Shown piece after piece: positions 1 to 9,057 of a stretch of DNA of 46,994 nt. The notes below the pieces were generated by a model. The model was given only the letters and a program-made list of their open reading frames with translations, was not told where the DNA came from and searched no databases. The position numbers were made by a program, and so were the translations under genes. The stretch comes from Pseudotamlana haliotis (GTDB taxonomy: Bacteria > Bacteroidota > Bacteroidia > Flavobacteriales > Flavobacteriaceae), in the NCBI RefSeq assembly GCF_008806375.1, contig NZ_WAAT01000030.1, positions 1 through 46,994 of the forward strand, in the 5' to 3' direction. Each line of letters starts with the position of its first letter. Positions within the stretch are counted from its first letter, which is position 1.

Positions 1-23
1 GCTATGCCTTTGTTAGCGGGGTG

Positions 24-56
24 CAAATATACAACTGTTTCTCTCTAACCAACAAA
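24..56 (-). promoter_or_regulatory. Bacteroidota-type promoter reading off the left edge
   Basis: On the minus strand a -7 box TATATTTG (31 to 24) lies 21 bases after a -33 TTTG (56 to 53), matching the Bacteroidota consensus TTTG-N17-23-TAnnTTTG exactly. Transcription would start near position 17 and leave the window at its left end. The gene served is not visible; the compact, G+C-richer start of the transcript would suit a stable RNA or a ribosomal gene, but that is a guess. Confidence 0.6.
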
Positions 57-791
57 CTTTTTTCGGCCTTTTTTTGTTTATTTTTTAAACTCCGTTTTAA
101 CTCGCAGTAAACCTGTGATTTATACTCGAAAAAAGTTTTGGATTGTTTGTGGGGTTTGGGGTTTGAATAACCCCTACACTAGTAATCCTTTTATAATAGT
201 GCTAGATTATATTGAAAATTGCTGGTTTGAATGTTTCTAGTTTGATTAGATCTCGTGGGATTATGACTTAAAAAAACTTGATTTATCTTTTAGATCACTT
301 AAAAAAGACTTCACAATAAGGTAACAATAGCCAAAACATGTCTGCTTCCGCTTAATTATGTGCTACTTTTTGTATAGAATACATAAAACTTTAGGTGCCT
401 TCTTTCTAAAAACTTTAAAAGTCATTAGATGTTTCTATCCTTATATATATGTATACATTCCTATGTAATAGGAATAATTCCGCCGAAAGGCTAATTACTT
501 TTATTGTGATAATGTATTCAACTTAATACTATGATTGCTTCTCGACTTCGCTCGAACACCGTTTTATTCAACTGCACATTATATATTGTGAAGACGTAAA
601 GAGTAATAATTAATAGTGAAAAATTAATAATTGAAAACGATCATCGCTATTTGGGAGTTCAATCTGTAAAAATCGGTGTAATCTGTGTCTGAAATATCTC
701 TACATGCAACAGTGAGCTACAAAAAACCAATCACTAGCAACCAACAACTATTAAAAATCGGTGTAATAATAAACAACAGTATCTCCTATAA
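57..791. other. Long intergenic region with degenerate short repeats
   Basis: No coding region is supported in these 735 bases. It is very A+T-rich. A small palindrome, ATTCCTA / TAGGAAT, sits at 457-475. The 15-mer AAAAATCGGTGTAAT occurs twice (about 668 and 753), and a segment near 538-562 (CTTCTCGACTTCGCTCGAAC) resembles short intergenic repeats common in flavobacteria. No terminator with a clear T-tract was seen for the efflux operon that ends at 792. I see no tRNA or rRNA here. Confidence 0.5.
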
Positions 792-2120
792 CTAGAAGTC
801 AACATTCAAGATTTCGCCGCAGATTTTAAGCATTTCTAACTCGGCTATTTTTGCAAAATACTTAGCTTTATTACGATTTAGTTCGGCATTTAGTAGATTA
901 ACCTGAGCTAAACGAAACTCAATAGAGTTGACTTGACCTATCTTAAATTTTTCTTGGGTGCGATCAAAATTATTTTGTGCCGTTCGAATATTATCTTCCT
1001 CTAGCCTAAAAATATTTAATCGGTTATGATAATTATCCCATGTATTATTAAAATCTCGTTCTAAAGACACCAACAGTTGTTCTTTTTGAATGTTCTGCGA
1101 CTCTAAATTAAGTTTTGCATTTTTAACTCTGGTAATTGTACTACCGCCATCAAACAAATTCCAAGTTAAGTTTAAACCTCCAGACAAACCATCGGTTGTT
1201 GAAACTGCCACAAAAGAGGCCGCATTATTATCACTTTTATTCCAACCATAGCTTCCTATTAAACCTACGGTAGGTAAATAAGCCGATTTTTCTGAATTTA
1301 CGCCAAGCTTACTGATGTCAATATTTTTATCAACTTGTAGGATACGTATATTATTGGCGATGGCTTTTTGCTTCAGCTCCTCTTTATTATATATAGTGTT
1401 GAAATTAATTTCTGTATCGACATTGAAAGTATTAGGAAGCGCGTTTCCTAGAACCACATTCAAATCACGCTTGTAATTTCTAAGTTGCTGCCGCGTGTTC
1501 ATCATGGTTATACTATCGTTGTTGATATCTACTTCTGCATTCAATACATCAAGCTTGGTGTTTTGACCATATTCAAATTGATACTCAGCACGAAGTAAGC
1601 GGTCTTTGGAAATGGCAAAAGTTTCAGATATGGCTTTATAATTATCGGCTATTTCGGCCACATTATAATACACGGTAAATAATTGCAATACTGTATTTTC
1701 AATAGTCGCTCGCGCTTCCAATTCGGTTAAGGCTTCTGTTTCCTTAAGACGTTTATAATTATATGAGCGCCCTAAACCATCAAAAAGTACGTAGTTTAAA
1801 TCTACCGATGCATTGTACCTAGAGCTCTCTGCACCCTGTAATGAAGTTACACTTCCATCTGCGAATTCTGCTTCAGTATTATCCCTGTTAAATGTTGCTC
1901 CGGCATTCCCTGTAACAGTAGGCAAATACCCTGAATTTAAAATATCGGCATTGTTTTTAGCGATCTCTAAATCGGTATTCACTAATTTAATGCCGTAGTT
2001 ATGTTCTAGAGCCAGACTCACCGCTTCTTCCTGGGTTAATAGGTCTTGCGCAAATAACACCGAGGCTTGCGCAAATAATAGGATACTAAAAGCAAGGATT
2101 TTAATGTGCATTTTCTTCAT
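792..2120 (-). CDS. TolC-family outer-membrane efflux channel
   Basis: Outer-membrane component of the tripartite efflux pump encoded just upstream; it would form the trimeric exit duct for substrates taken up by the RND pump. The protein has an N-terminal signal peptide (MKKMHIKILAFSILLFAQAS, cleaved near LFAQ), and then two repeats of the TolC-type helix/beta pattern, seen as paired stretches near LNAEVDINND and FRLAQVNLLNAELNR. Length, about 440 residues, is normal. A longer reading from 2144 is possible, but the ATG at 2120 (or 2111) puts the signal peptide at the N terminus and leaves a short overlap of 20 (or 11) bases with the pump gene, so translation is probably coupled. Family assignment is firm; substrate unknown. 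Confidence 0.9.
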   Translation of the reverse strand: MKKMHIKILAFSILLFAQASVLFAQDLLTQEEAVSLALEHNYGIKLVNTDLEIAKNNADILNSGYLPTVTGNAGATFNRDNTEAEFADGSVTSLQGAESSRYNASVDLNYVLFDGLGRSYNYKRLKETEALTELEARATIENTVLQLFTVYYNVAEIADNYKAISETFAISKDRLLRAEYQFEYGQNTKLDVLNAEVDINNDSITMMNTRQQLRNYKRDLNVVLGNALPNTFNVDTEINFNTIYNKEELKQKAIANNIRILQVDKNIDISKLGVNSEKSAYLPTVGLIGSYGWNKSDNNAASFVAVSTTDGLSGGLNLTWNLFDGGSTITRVKNAKLNLESQNIQKEQLLVSLERDFNNTWDNYHNRLNIFRLEEDNIRTAQNNFDRTQEKFKIGQVNSIEFRLAQVNLLNAELNRNKAKYFAKIAELEMLKICGEILNVDF

Positions 2121-5100
2121 TTTGTTCTTTAATGGCGCGTTCAACTTCTTCTTTAGTCACATCTTTTCCAGTGGCTAGCCACTTTACATTCTTCTTTATA
2201 TCGTTACTGAATGATAAAAACAATGGCAGTACCAATAAGGTTAAAACGGTGGCGTATGCAATTCCGAAGGAAATCGAAATCGCCATAGGTTTTAAAAACT
2301 GAGCTTGTCTACTTTTTTCTAGCAGTAAAGGTGCTAATCCTGCAACCGTTGTTAAGGACGTTAAGAAAATAGCTCGAAATCTAGATTTCCCAGCTTCCAA
2401 AAGGGCCTCGTCAAACAACATCCCTTCTTTTAGATTGCTATTAAACTTTCCTATTAGCACCAAGCCGTCGTTAACCATGATTCCGATTAAGGCAATAATA
2501 CCTAGCATGGATAACACATTTACAGGGAACCCTAACAACCAATGCCCCCAAGCTACTGCAGTTAAACTAAAAGGCACTAATAAAATTAATAAAATAGGTT
2601 GACTGTAACTTCTAAACGTAAAAGCTATGGTGATATAAATAAGCAATAAAATTGGAATTCCTGCTTTCTTTAAAGAAGATGATAACTTATTGGCCTCTCT
2701 ATTTTGTCCTTCATATGATGCTGAGATCGTAGGATATTTAGACTGGATAGCAGGTATAATATTCGTCTTGATATCTTCTAAAATATCGGTAGTACTCGTA
2801 CTTGGGTCTTTTAAATCGGCCGAAACCTGAATTTCACGTTGCCCCAGTAGGTGGTTGATAGCCACATCGCCTCTTTCAATAGAATAATTTGCAATATCTT
2901 TAAAGTTTACACGGTTGCCAGTTGGTGTTATGATATGCATATCGTCCAAATTATTTATGGACTCTCTGTTGGATAGGTCATAACGGACCCAAACACGAAT
3001 TTCATCCTGACCACGTTGAAAACGCTGCGCTTGTATACCGAAGAAACCGGCACGCACCTGATCCATGACACTTCTTAAATTTAAACCTAATAAATAAGCA
3101 CTTTCCTTAAGTTCTAAACGAATTTCTTTAATCCCCGCAGGGTCATTGTCTTCAATATCTTTTAACAAAGGGTTTTCTCGAAGCACGTTTTTAAGTTCTT
3201 CTTTAGCGCCTTTTAAGTCGGAAATATTATTACTCAATAAGGAAACAGAGACTGGGCTCCCTCCAAAGTTTCCGCCAGAACCAAATATTAAGCGTTCGGC
3301 ACCAACTATAGGCCCTACTAGCTCTCTAAGGCGATTAGCCACCATACTAGAACTTATTTCATCTGGACGTTCTTCACCAGGAAGCATATTTAATGCTAAA
3401 CTAGCACTTGAAGCACTATTTAATCTTAAAATGGTATTTTCAAAAAGTTGCTTATCGGTACCCTTCAAATACTTCTCGGTAAACTCATCATTGACAATTA
3501 AAGCCTTCTGTTCAATCATTGAAATGATAGAATCGGTAACTTTAACATTGGTACCATTAGGCATATCAAGTTCCACACTCACACGATCACTGGCTATAGA
3601 CGGAAAAATGGTTGTTCCTATAATACCGCCACCTATAGAACCGAAAGTTAAAATCAACAAAGCTGCAAAAACCCCGAGTGATAAAAACTTAAATTCTAAA
3701 ACGAAATCAAAAACTGGACTATACACCTTATCGCGTAAAAACGACATGATCTTATCTCCTAGTCTATTGACGCCCCTCATTTTAGCAAAAAATTGTTTGA
3801 TTTTTGTGGGATTTTCTTCTTCTACGGGCTTATGTAAGGCTTTTGAGTGCGCCAAGTGAGCAGGCAAAATAATTAAAGCTTCTATTAAAGAAACCACCAG
3901 GGTTAAAATTACAATAACCGAGACTTCACTAAAAAACTCACCAATTCGACTATCTAAGAACAAGAATAAGGAGAACGCTAATAATGTTGTAATAATTGCT
4001 GAAACTACAGGGGGAATGACTTCCATAGTACCATCAATAGCCGCTTGGATTGGTGTTTTCCCTTTTTCATAATGCTGATAAATATTTTCAGCAATCACAA
4101 TACCGTCATCCACGAGAATACCTATTACGATAATCATTCCGAAAAGCGACAATACATTAATGGTTACATCAAACTGTCCGGCAAAAATAAACATTCCTAA
4201 AAAGGATACTGGCAAACCAAAAGCCACCCAAAATGCTAAACGTGTATTTAAAAACAAAGACAAGAATCCTAAAACTAATAACATACCAACAATAGCATTT
4301 TCAGCTAAAAGTTGTGTTCGTTGATTTAAAGGAATAGAGCGGTCTTGAACCACATTAAGCTTCACGTTATTATGACTCTGGTTATAGTCCTCAATATAAG
4401 TATTCACCTTATCGGCTGAAGACATTAAATCTTCATTATTTGTACTGGTCACGGTAATGTTAACGGCAAGATCTCCGTTAAAAAAAGTAGCATTAGGCGT
4501 TTCAGAAAAACGATCACGAATAACAGCAACATCTTTCAACCTTACTGTTTTACCCTCACTAGTAGCTTTAATAACAATATTAGATAATTCATCACCGTAA
4601 TAAGAACGGTTATTTGCACGAATTAAATATTCTTCTGCATTGGTTTTAATATTACCGCCAGTAACCAAAATATTAGATTGACTTACGGCATCAGATACAT
4701 CGCTAAACCCAATATTATAGGCTAACAGTCGGGTTTCATCAACAGCAATTTCAATTTCTTCTTCAGGGTATCCTGTAACTTCAACTTGAGAAATCCCACT
4801 TATGGCTCGCAAATCATTTTCTACCTGCCTTCCTAACTCCTTTAAAGTTACCAAGGGCACATCTTTTCCGCTTAAAGCAAAAGAAATTGTTTCTCGCACC
4901 TCTTCTTGCTTAGCAACAATTAAGGGTTCCATGCCTGTTGGAAAGGAAGGTACGCGATCTACAGCATTTTTAACTTCCAAAAGCATGAAATCTATATTCT
5001 CGCCCTTTTCAATTTCGACGGTAATGGTGCCGCTGTTTTCTTGAGAAACCGAAGTTACACGATCAAGACCTCTTAAGCCTTTAAGGTTGTCTTCAATTTT

Positions 5101-5298
5101 CAATACAACACCTTCTTCAATCTCTTGAGGGGAAGCCCCTGGATAGGTTACATTTATCGTGATAATTTTAGAGTCAACTAAAGGAAAAAATGAAGACTTT
5201 AAAGACATTAAACCAATAACCCCAAAAACAAAAAACGCCAAAAGGAATACGTTTACCGCAACATGATACTTAATAAAATAGGCAATTAACTTCCTCAT
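2101..5298 (-). CDS. RND efflux pump, inner-membrane transporter (AcrB/HAE1-like)
   Basis: Proton-driven inner-membrane pump of the RND superfamily, 1065 residues, the usual length. It shows the duplicated RND plan: TM1 near residues 10-32, a large periplasmic loop beginning with the conserved VTYPGASPQEIE, a TM2-6 block with the proton-relay motif GILVDDGIVIAEN in TM4 (about residues 400-412), a second periplasmic loop, then the second TM block with LGIIALIGIMVNDGLVL near the C terminus. The paired Asp residues in TM4 are intact, so it should be active. Its ATG overlaps the stop of the adaptor gene by one base (TAATG), and its 3' end overlaps the TolC-like gene, giving the order adaptor, pump, channel. 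It is closer to drug-type (HAE1) than to clear metal-type (CusA) pumps; the substrate cannot be told from sequence. Confidence 0.93.
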   Translation of the reverse strand: MRKLIAYFIKYHVAVNVFLLAFFVFGVIGLMSLKSSFFPLVDSKIITINVTYPGASPQEIEEGVVLKIEDNLKGLRGLDRVTSVSQENSGTITVEIEKGENIDFMLLEVKNAVDRVPSFPTGMEPLIVAKQEEVRETISFALSGKDVPLVTLKELGRQVENDLRAISGISQVEVTGYPEEEIEIAVDETRLLAYNIGFSDVSDAVSQSNILVTGGNIKTNAEEYLIRANNRSYYGDELSNIVIKATSEGKTVRLKDVAVIRDRFSETPNATFFNGDLAVNITVTSTNNEDLMSSADKVNTYIEDYNQSHNNVKLNVVQDRSIPLNQRTQLLAENAIVGMLLVLGFLSLFLNTRLAFWVAFGLPVSFLGMFIFAGQFDVTINVLSLFGMIIVIGILVDDGIVIAENIYQHYEKGKTPIQAAIDGTMEVIPPVVSAIITTLLAFSLFLFLDSRIGEFFSEVSVIVILTLVVSLIEALIILPAHLAHSKALHKPVEEENPTKIKQFFAKMRGVNRLGDKIMSFLRDKVYSPVFDFVLEFKFLSLGVFAALLILTFGSIGGGIIGTTIFPSIASDRVSVELDMPNGTNVKVTDSIISMIEQKALIVNDEFTEKYLKGTDKQLFENTILRLNSASSASLALNMLPGEERPDEISSSMVANRLRELVGPIVGAERLIFGSGGNFGGSPVSVSLLSNNISDLKGAKEELKNVLRENPLLKDIEDNDPAGIKEIRLELKESAYLLGLNLRSVMDQVRAGFFGIQAQRFQRGQDEIRVWVRYDLSNRESINNLDDMHIITPTGNRVNFKDIANYSIERGDVAINHLLGQREIQVSADLKDPSTSTTDILEDIKTNIIPAIQSKYPTISASYEGQNREANKLSSSLKKAGIPILLLIYITIAFTFRSYSQPILLILLVPFSLTAVAWGHWLLGFPVNVLSMLGIIALIGIMVNDGLVLIGKFNSNLKEGMLFDEALLEAGKSRFRAIFLTSLTTVAGLAPLLLEKSRQAQFLKPMAISISFGIAYATVLTLLVLPLFLSFSNDIKKNVKWLATGKDVTKEEVERAIKEQNEENAH

Positions 5299-6431
5299 TA
5301 TTTGGTGTTGGTTTTAGTAGATTGGTTGTCAAAAGGCTTTACTAGCATTCCTGTATAAGCCCCTGGAACCGCTTTTTTAAGAATTACAGTACCCTCTGGA
5401 ATGTTTTTTAAAACCACCGTAGTTTCAGAAAAATGAACAGGTTTTACTGGAATAACATCTAATACACTATCACGCACTACAAAAATATCATCACCTTCTA
5501 ATAATAAACTCCTATTGATTTCAATAGCATCCTGCTCTTCTCTAGCATCAATATGAGCTTCAAGATACATCCCTTCCTTTAGAGCATCATTTTCAACTTC
5601 AATATAAGCAGTAATCGTTTGGGTGGTAGCATCAATACTTCCGTTCACACGAGAAACACGTCCTTTATAAGTTTCAGTACCATCCAAACTATGTAAAACT
5701 ACAGGCTCATCAACTTTCAATAAACTGGCGTAGCCTTTGCTAAGAGCTACTTCCATTTCATAAACAGAGGCGTCAATAAACTCCCCTAATTTTTGTCCGC
5801 TTCTGATTAAAGAGCCTTCAGTAACTAAAGCTTCCGTTAATATACCTGAAAAAGGTGCGGCAATTTTATATTTTGATAAACGTTGTTCCAAATTTTTAAC
5901 GTTATAATAACTAGAAACAATATCACGACCAGTGATAAAATAATTTTCCGTATCGGAAGTCATTTCAGGAAGTTTTGGGGTACTTTTATTTAAATCGAAG
6001 CCATTCAAGTAGTTTTGCCATTTTTGATAAACCTCTGGAAAATCCAAACGTAAATCTGGCATAATTGCCGATATTGTATTGTACAGTTCACTTTTAGCCG
6101 ATTGCACGCTTGCGTAATGTTCGTCCGCATCAATACTTATCAATGTTTGCCCCTTGCTATATTTTTGCCCGGGTTTAAAAAGTACGCGTGAAGATTTAAA
6201 AACACCTTGCACTTCGGCATACAATTCTACACGGCGCTTGGCAACTAAACTCCCGTTCGCTGGGATAACAATTTTAACCGTAGCGTTTTTAACCGTATCG
6301 GTAAAAACTGTTTTTACAACCTTTTCTTTTACTGGTTTAGGCTTGTGTTTATCGGCTATAAGCTTTTTAGCAAATAAAAAGGAAAATACAATAAGTAAAA
6401 CACCTATTGCAGAAAGTATAATTTTACGCAT
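5298..6431 (-). CDS. RND efflux periplasmic adaptor (membrane fusion protein)
   Basis: First gene of the efflux operon. It has an N-terminal membrane anchor (residues 4-21) and the hairpin, lipoyl and beta-barrel order of HlyD/AcrA-type adaptors: VELYAEVQGV and FKPGQKYSKGQTL for the first lipoyl half, a short alpha-hairpin in the middle, KIAAPFSGIL with VTEGSLIRSGQKLGEF for the second half, then a barrel and membrane-proximal domain. At 377 residues it is of normal size. The central hairpin (about residues 105-175) includes a non-heptad linker containing LPEMTSDTENYF. It would link the RND pump to the TolC-type channel in the periplasm. Only one base separates frames between this stop and the pump start. 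Confidence 0.9.
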   Translation of the reverse strand: MRKIILSAIGVLLIVFSFLFAKKLIADKHKPKPVKEKVVKTVFTDTVKNATVKIVIPANGSLVAKRRVELYAEVQGVFKSSRVLFKPGQKYSKGQTLISIDADEHYASVQSAKSELYNTISAIMPDLRLDFPEVYQKWQNYLNGFDLNKSTPKLPEMTSDTENYFITGRDIVSSYYNVKNLEQRLSKYKIAAPFSGILTEALVTEGSLIRSGQKLGEFIDASVYEMEVALSKGYASLLKVDEPVVLHSLDGTETYKGRVSRVNGSIDATTQTITAYIEVENDALKEGMYLEAHIDAREEQDAIEINRSLLLEGDDIFVVRDSVLDVIPVKPVHFSETTVVLKNIPEGTVILKKAVPGAYTGMLVKPFDNQSTKTNTK

Positions 6432-6457
6432 GCGATATATTTTAGCGGTATAGTCGC

Positions 6458-6465
6458 CAAAATTA
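6458..6465 (-). promoter_or_regulatory. Possible -7 box for the efflux operon
   Basis: TAATTTTG fits TAnnTTTG and sits 27 bases before the adaptor ATG at 6431. No good TTTG or TTG is seen 18-22 bases upstream, so only half of the promoter pattern is present. Confidence 0.35.
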
Positions 6466-6503
6466 CCGAATCCTTTATCATGATAAGTTAAAAAAAACCT
6501 AAA

Positions 6504-8420
6504 TTACTCGGTTTCAAAGGTGTCTATTTCCATGGAAATCTCTTCCCATTTTTCAAGAAATCCTTCCAAATCAGTTTTCTTTTTTTGGTAATTATCAAAG
6601 AAGTTTGGCTTTGAAGTGGTTTCCTCATAATTGATTTCCAACTCCTGATCTATAGCCTTTATTTGGCGCTCTAAGTCGTTAATTTTAGATTCTACATTAC
6701 TGAGCTTATTATTTAACGACTTTAATTTCTTTTGATCTTCGTAAGATGTTTGTTTTTTCACCTTAGGAGTTTCCGTTTTTACCACCGTACGTTTTTCAAC
6801 TTCCCTTAAGTTTTCAACTTGACGCTGTTCTAAGTAAAAATCAATATCTCCTAAATATTCTTTCAGCTTATGGTCTTTAAACTCATAAACAATATTAGTT
6901 AAACCCTGTAGAAAATCACGATCATGGGACACCAAGATTAGAGTCCCTTCAAAACGTTTCAGGGCATCTTTTAATACGTTTTTCGATTTAATATCCAAGT
7001 GATTGGTTGGCTCATCCATAATCAGGACATTGAATGGCTGCAACATCAATTTGGCTAAAGCCAAACGGTTTCGTTCACCACCAGAAAGTACACGTACATA
7101 TTTATCGGCCTCTTCGCCTCGAAATAGAAAGGATCCTAGAATATCACGCACTTTACTTCTATTGGTTTCATTTGCGGCATCAACCATCGTGTCATAAACC
7201 GTTTTGTTACCATCTAGATATTCGGCTTGATTTTGAGCAAAATACCCTATTTGCACATTGTGTCCTAACTTAAGGTGTCCATTATATTTTACATCGCCAA
7301 CCATAATTTTGGCTAGTGTCGATTTTCCTTGTCCGTTCTGTCCAACAAAAGCAGTTTTACTATCGCGTTCAATAAGTAAATCAATATCTTTTAAAACCTG
7401 TTTATCCCCATAGTTTTTAGACACGCTATCTGCTTCCACCACGACTTTACCCGGTGTGATAGAAACTGGGAAGTTAAGAGTCATTACGCTATTGTCATCT
7501 TCATCAACTTCTATACGGTCAATCTTATCAAGCTTTTTAATCAGCGATTGCGCCATGGTTGCTTTAGATGCTTTGGCACGGAACTTTTCAATAAGCTTTT
7601 CTGTTTGTTCTATTTGTTTTTGTTGATTCTTTTGAGAGGCCAATTGCTGTGTTCTTAACTCTTCACGCAGCACCAAAAACTGAGAATAAGGTTTCGGATA
7701 GTCATAAATTCGTCCTAGTGAAATCTCAATCGTACGATTCGTTACATTATCTAAAAACATTTTATCGTGCGATACAATGGCAACGGCTCCAGCATAGTTT
7801 CTTAAAAATCCTTCCAACCAAATAATCGATTCAATATCCAAGTGGTTGGTAGGCTCATCAAGTAGTAAGATGTCATTATTTTGAAGTAATAATTTCGCCA
7901 ACTCTATACGCATACGCCATCCACCAGAAAAAGTATCGGTAAGTTTATCAAAATCTTCACGTTTAAAACCTAAACCTTGCAGAATTTTTTCGGTATCTCC
8001 TTGGTAGTTGTAACCTCCTAAAATTTCATATTGATGTTGAAGCTCATTAATATCAACCATTAATTGGTGGTAACCTTCACTCTCATAATCGGTACGCTCG
8101 GCCATTTGCGTATTAACAGCTTCCATTTTAGACTCCAGCTCTTTTATTTCAGTAAAAGCTTCGTAAGATTCTTCTAAAACCGTTCTCCCTAAAATAAAAT
8201 CAATATCCTGTTTTAGGAAACCTATTTTTAAATCTTTATCGGCAGCAATCTGCCCTGTATCGGGTTCCATTTCCTTCGACAAAATTTTAAGCATTGTCGA
8301 TTTACCGGCACCATTTTTTCCAATTAACCCGATTCTATCACCATTACCAAGCTTGAAAGTAATATCTTCAAACAGGTATTCCCCTTGAAATGAAATCGAT
8401 AAATTATGAATGTTCATCAT
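6504..8420 (-). CDS. ABC-F family ATPase (Uup/EttA type)
   Basis: Cytoplasmic ATP-binding protein with two ABC domains and no membrane segments, the ABC-F plan; members act on the ribosome in translation or quality control. Domain 1 has Walker A GLIGKNGAGKST (about 32-43), signature FSGGWRMRIELAK and Walker B ILLLDEPTNHLD. An inter-domain linker rich in Lys, Gln and Glu follows (about 240-300), then domain 2 with AFVGQNGQGKST, LSGGERNRLALAK and VLIMDEPTNHLD. The C-terminal 100 residues form a charged coiled coil (KLSNVESKINDLERQIKAID), as in Uup. Its 638 residues are normal. It is monocistronic here and divergent from the DUF983 gene. The exact subfamily, and whether it gives antibiotic resistance, cannot be decided. 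Confidence 0.93.
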   Translation of the reverse strand: MMNIHNLSISFQGEYLFEDITFKLGNGDRIGLIGKNGAGKSTMLKILSKEMEPDTGQIAADKDLKIGFLKQDIDFILGRTVLEESYEAFTEIKELESKMEAVNTQMAERTDYESEGYHQLMVDINELQHQYEILGGYNYQGDTEKILQGLGFKREDFDKLTDTFSGGWRMRIELAKLLLQNNDILLLDEPTNHLDIESIIWLEGFLRNYAGAVAIVSHDKMFLDNVTNRTIEISLGRIYDYPKPYSQFLVLREELRTQQLASQKNQQKQIEQTEKLIEKFRAKASKATMAQSLIKKLDKIDRIEVDEDDNSVMTLNFPVSITPGKVVVEADSVSKNYGDKQVLKDIDLLIERDSKTAFVGQNGQGKSTLAKIMVGDVKYNGHLKLGHNVQIGYFAQNQAEYLDGNKTVYDTMVDAANETNRSKVRDILGSFLFRGEEADKYVRVLSGGERNRLALAKLMLQPFNVLIMDEPTNHLDIKSKNVLKDALKRFEGTLILVSHDRDFLQGLTNIVYEFKDHKLKEYLGDIDFYLEQRQVENLREVEKRTVVKTETPKVKKQTSYEDQKKLKSLNNKLSNVESKINDLERQIKAIDQELEINYEETTSKPNFFDNYQKKKTDLEGFLEKWEEISMEIDTFETE

Positions 8421-8462
8421 AGAAATGTAACTTTTATCACAAGGGCTTTATTATTAAAATAC

Positions 8463-8470
8463 TATTTTTG
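8463..8470 (+). promoter_or_regulatory. Possible -7 box for the DUF983 gene
   Basis: TATTTTTG matches TAnnTTTG and lies 36 bases before the chosen ATG at 8507. The -33 element is not convincing. Confidence 0.35.
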
Positions 8471-8506
8471 TCCTGCGAATGCGTTTGCAAAAATACATTA
8501 AATTAT

Positions 8507-8893
8507 ATGTTTACAAAAGGATCTAAATTATATAGTATTTTTACTGGAACTTGTCCGAAATGTCACGAGGAATCGATGTTTAAAAACACCAATCCTTATA
8601 TACTTTCAGAAGCCTTAGACATGCATGAAAGATGTTCTAATTGTAGCACAAAATATAAAATTGAACCTTCCTTTTTCTACGGATCAATGTATGTGAGTTA
8701 TGGTGTAGGTATTGCGTTTGCCGTAGCAGCTTTTGTAATTTCTTTTTTTGTATTTCATGCAGGTATACATACTATCTTTATTTCTATTGTAGGTACATTA
8801 ATTGTGTGTATGCCAATCATTTTAAGGCTATCCAGGAATATTTGGATTAACATCTTCATGCATTATGATAAGAGCCTAGCAAAGAAAAATTAA
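8507..8893 (+). CDS. DUF983 family zinc-ribbon membrane protein
   Basis: A small membrane protein with a short N-terminal cytoplasmic metal-binding region followed by two transmembrane helices. The pattern CPKCHEESMF ... CSNCSTKY gives two CxxC knuckles typical of DUF983, then SFFYGSMYVSYGVGIAFAV starts TM1, and a second helix follows near the C terminus (TIFISIVGTLIVCMPIIL). A reading from an upstream TTG at 8468 would add 13 residues, but that TTG overlaps the apparent -7 box and family members begin near MFTKGSKLYSIF, so the ATG at 8507 is preferred. The function of DUF983 is not established. It is transcribed away from the ABC-F gene. Confidence 0.85.
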   Translation: MFTKGSKLYSIFTGTCPKCHEESMFKNTNPYILSEALDMHERCSNCSTKYKIEPSFFYGSMYVSYGVGIAFAVAAFVISFFVFHAGIHTIFISIVGTLIVCMPIILRLSRNIWINIFMHYDKSLAKKN

Positions 8894-8895
8894 CA

Positions 8896-8935
8896 TTTGG
8901 GCTTTACCACAAGGGTCGGGCTTTATTCGTCGTTC
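8896..8935. repeat. Degenerate flavobacterial intergenic repeat
   Basis: GGGCTTTACC then GGGTCGGGCTTTATTCGTC contains the core GGGTCGGGCTTT that I recognise from dispersed intergenic repeats in flavobacterial genomes. The copy is partial and lies just after the DUF983 stop codon. Identification is from memory of the motif only. Confidence 0.3.
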
Positions 8936-9057
8936 TCAATTTGATATCAAGGAACTCATGCATAGAAATATTTCGGTAGTCGCTCATTGCAAGGAGCTCC
9001 AACAATTGCCTCAATCCCTAACGCAGTGCATTACAAAATTCAAGTGCTTATACCATT

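Noticed and set aside
1-791. tRNA or rRNA gene in the left gap
   Set aside because: No cloverleaf, CCA end or rRNA motif was seen; only a promoter pointing outwards.
3146-3859. A 237-residue open frame opposite the RND pump gene
   Set aside because: It is the antisense of a well-defined RND transporter; Ser/Leu-rich with no domain.
8894-9057. Small gene between the DUF983 protein and the FAD oxidoreductase
   Set aside because: No frame of useful length with a start and no domain; the sequence looks like repeat debris.
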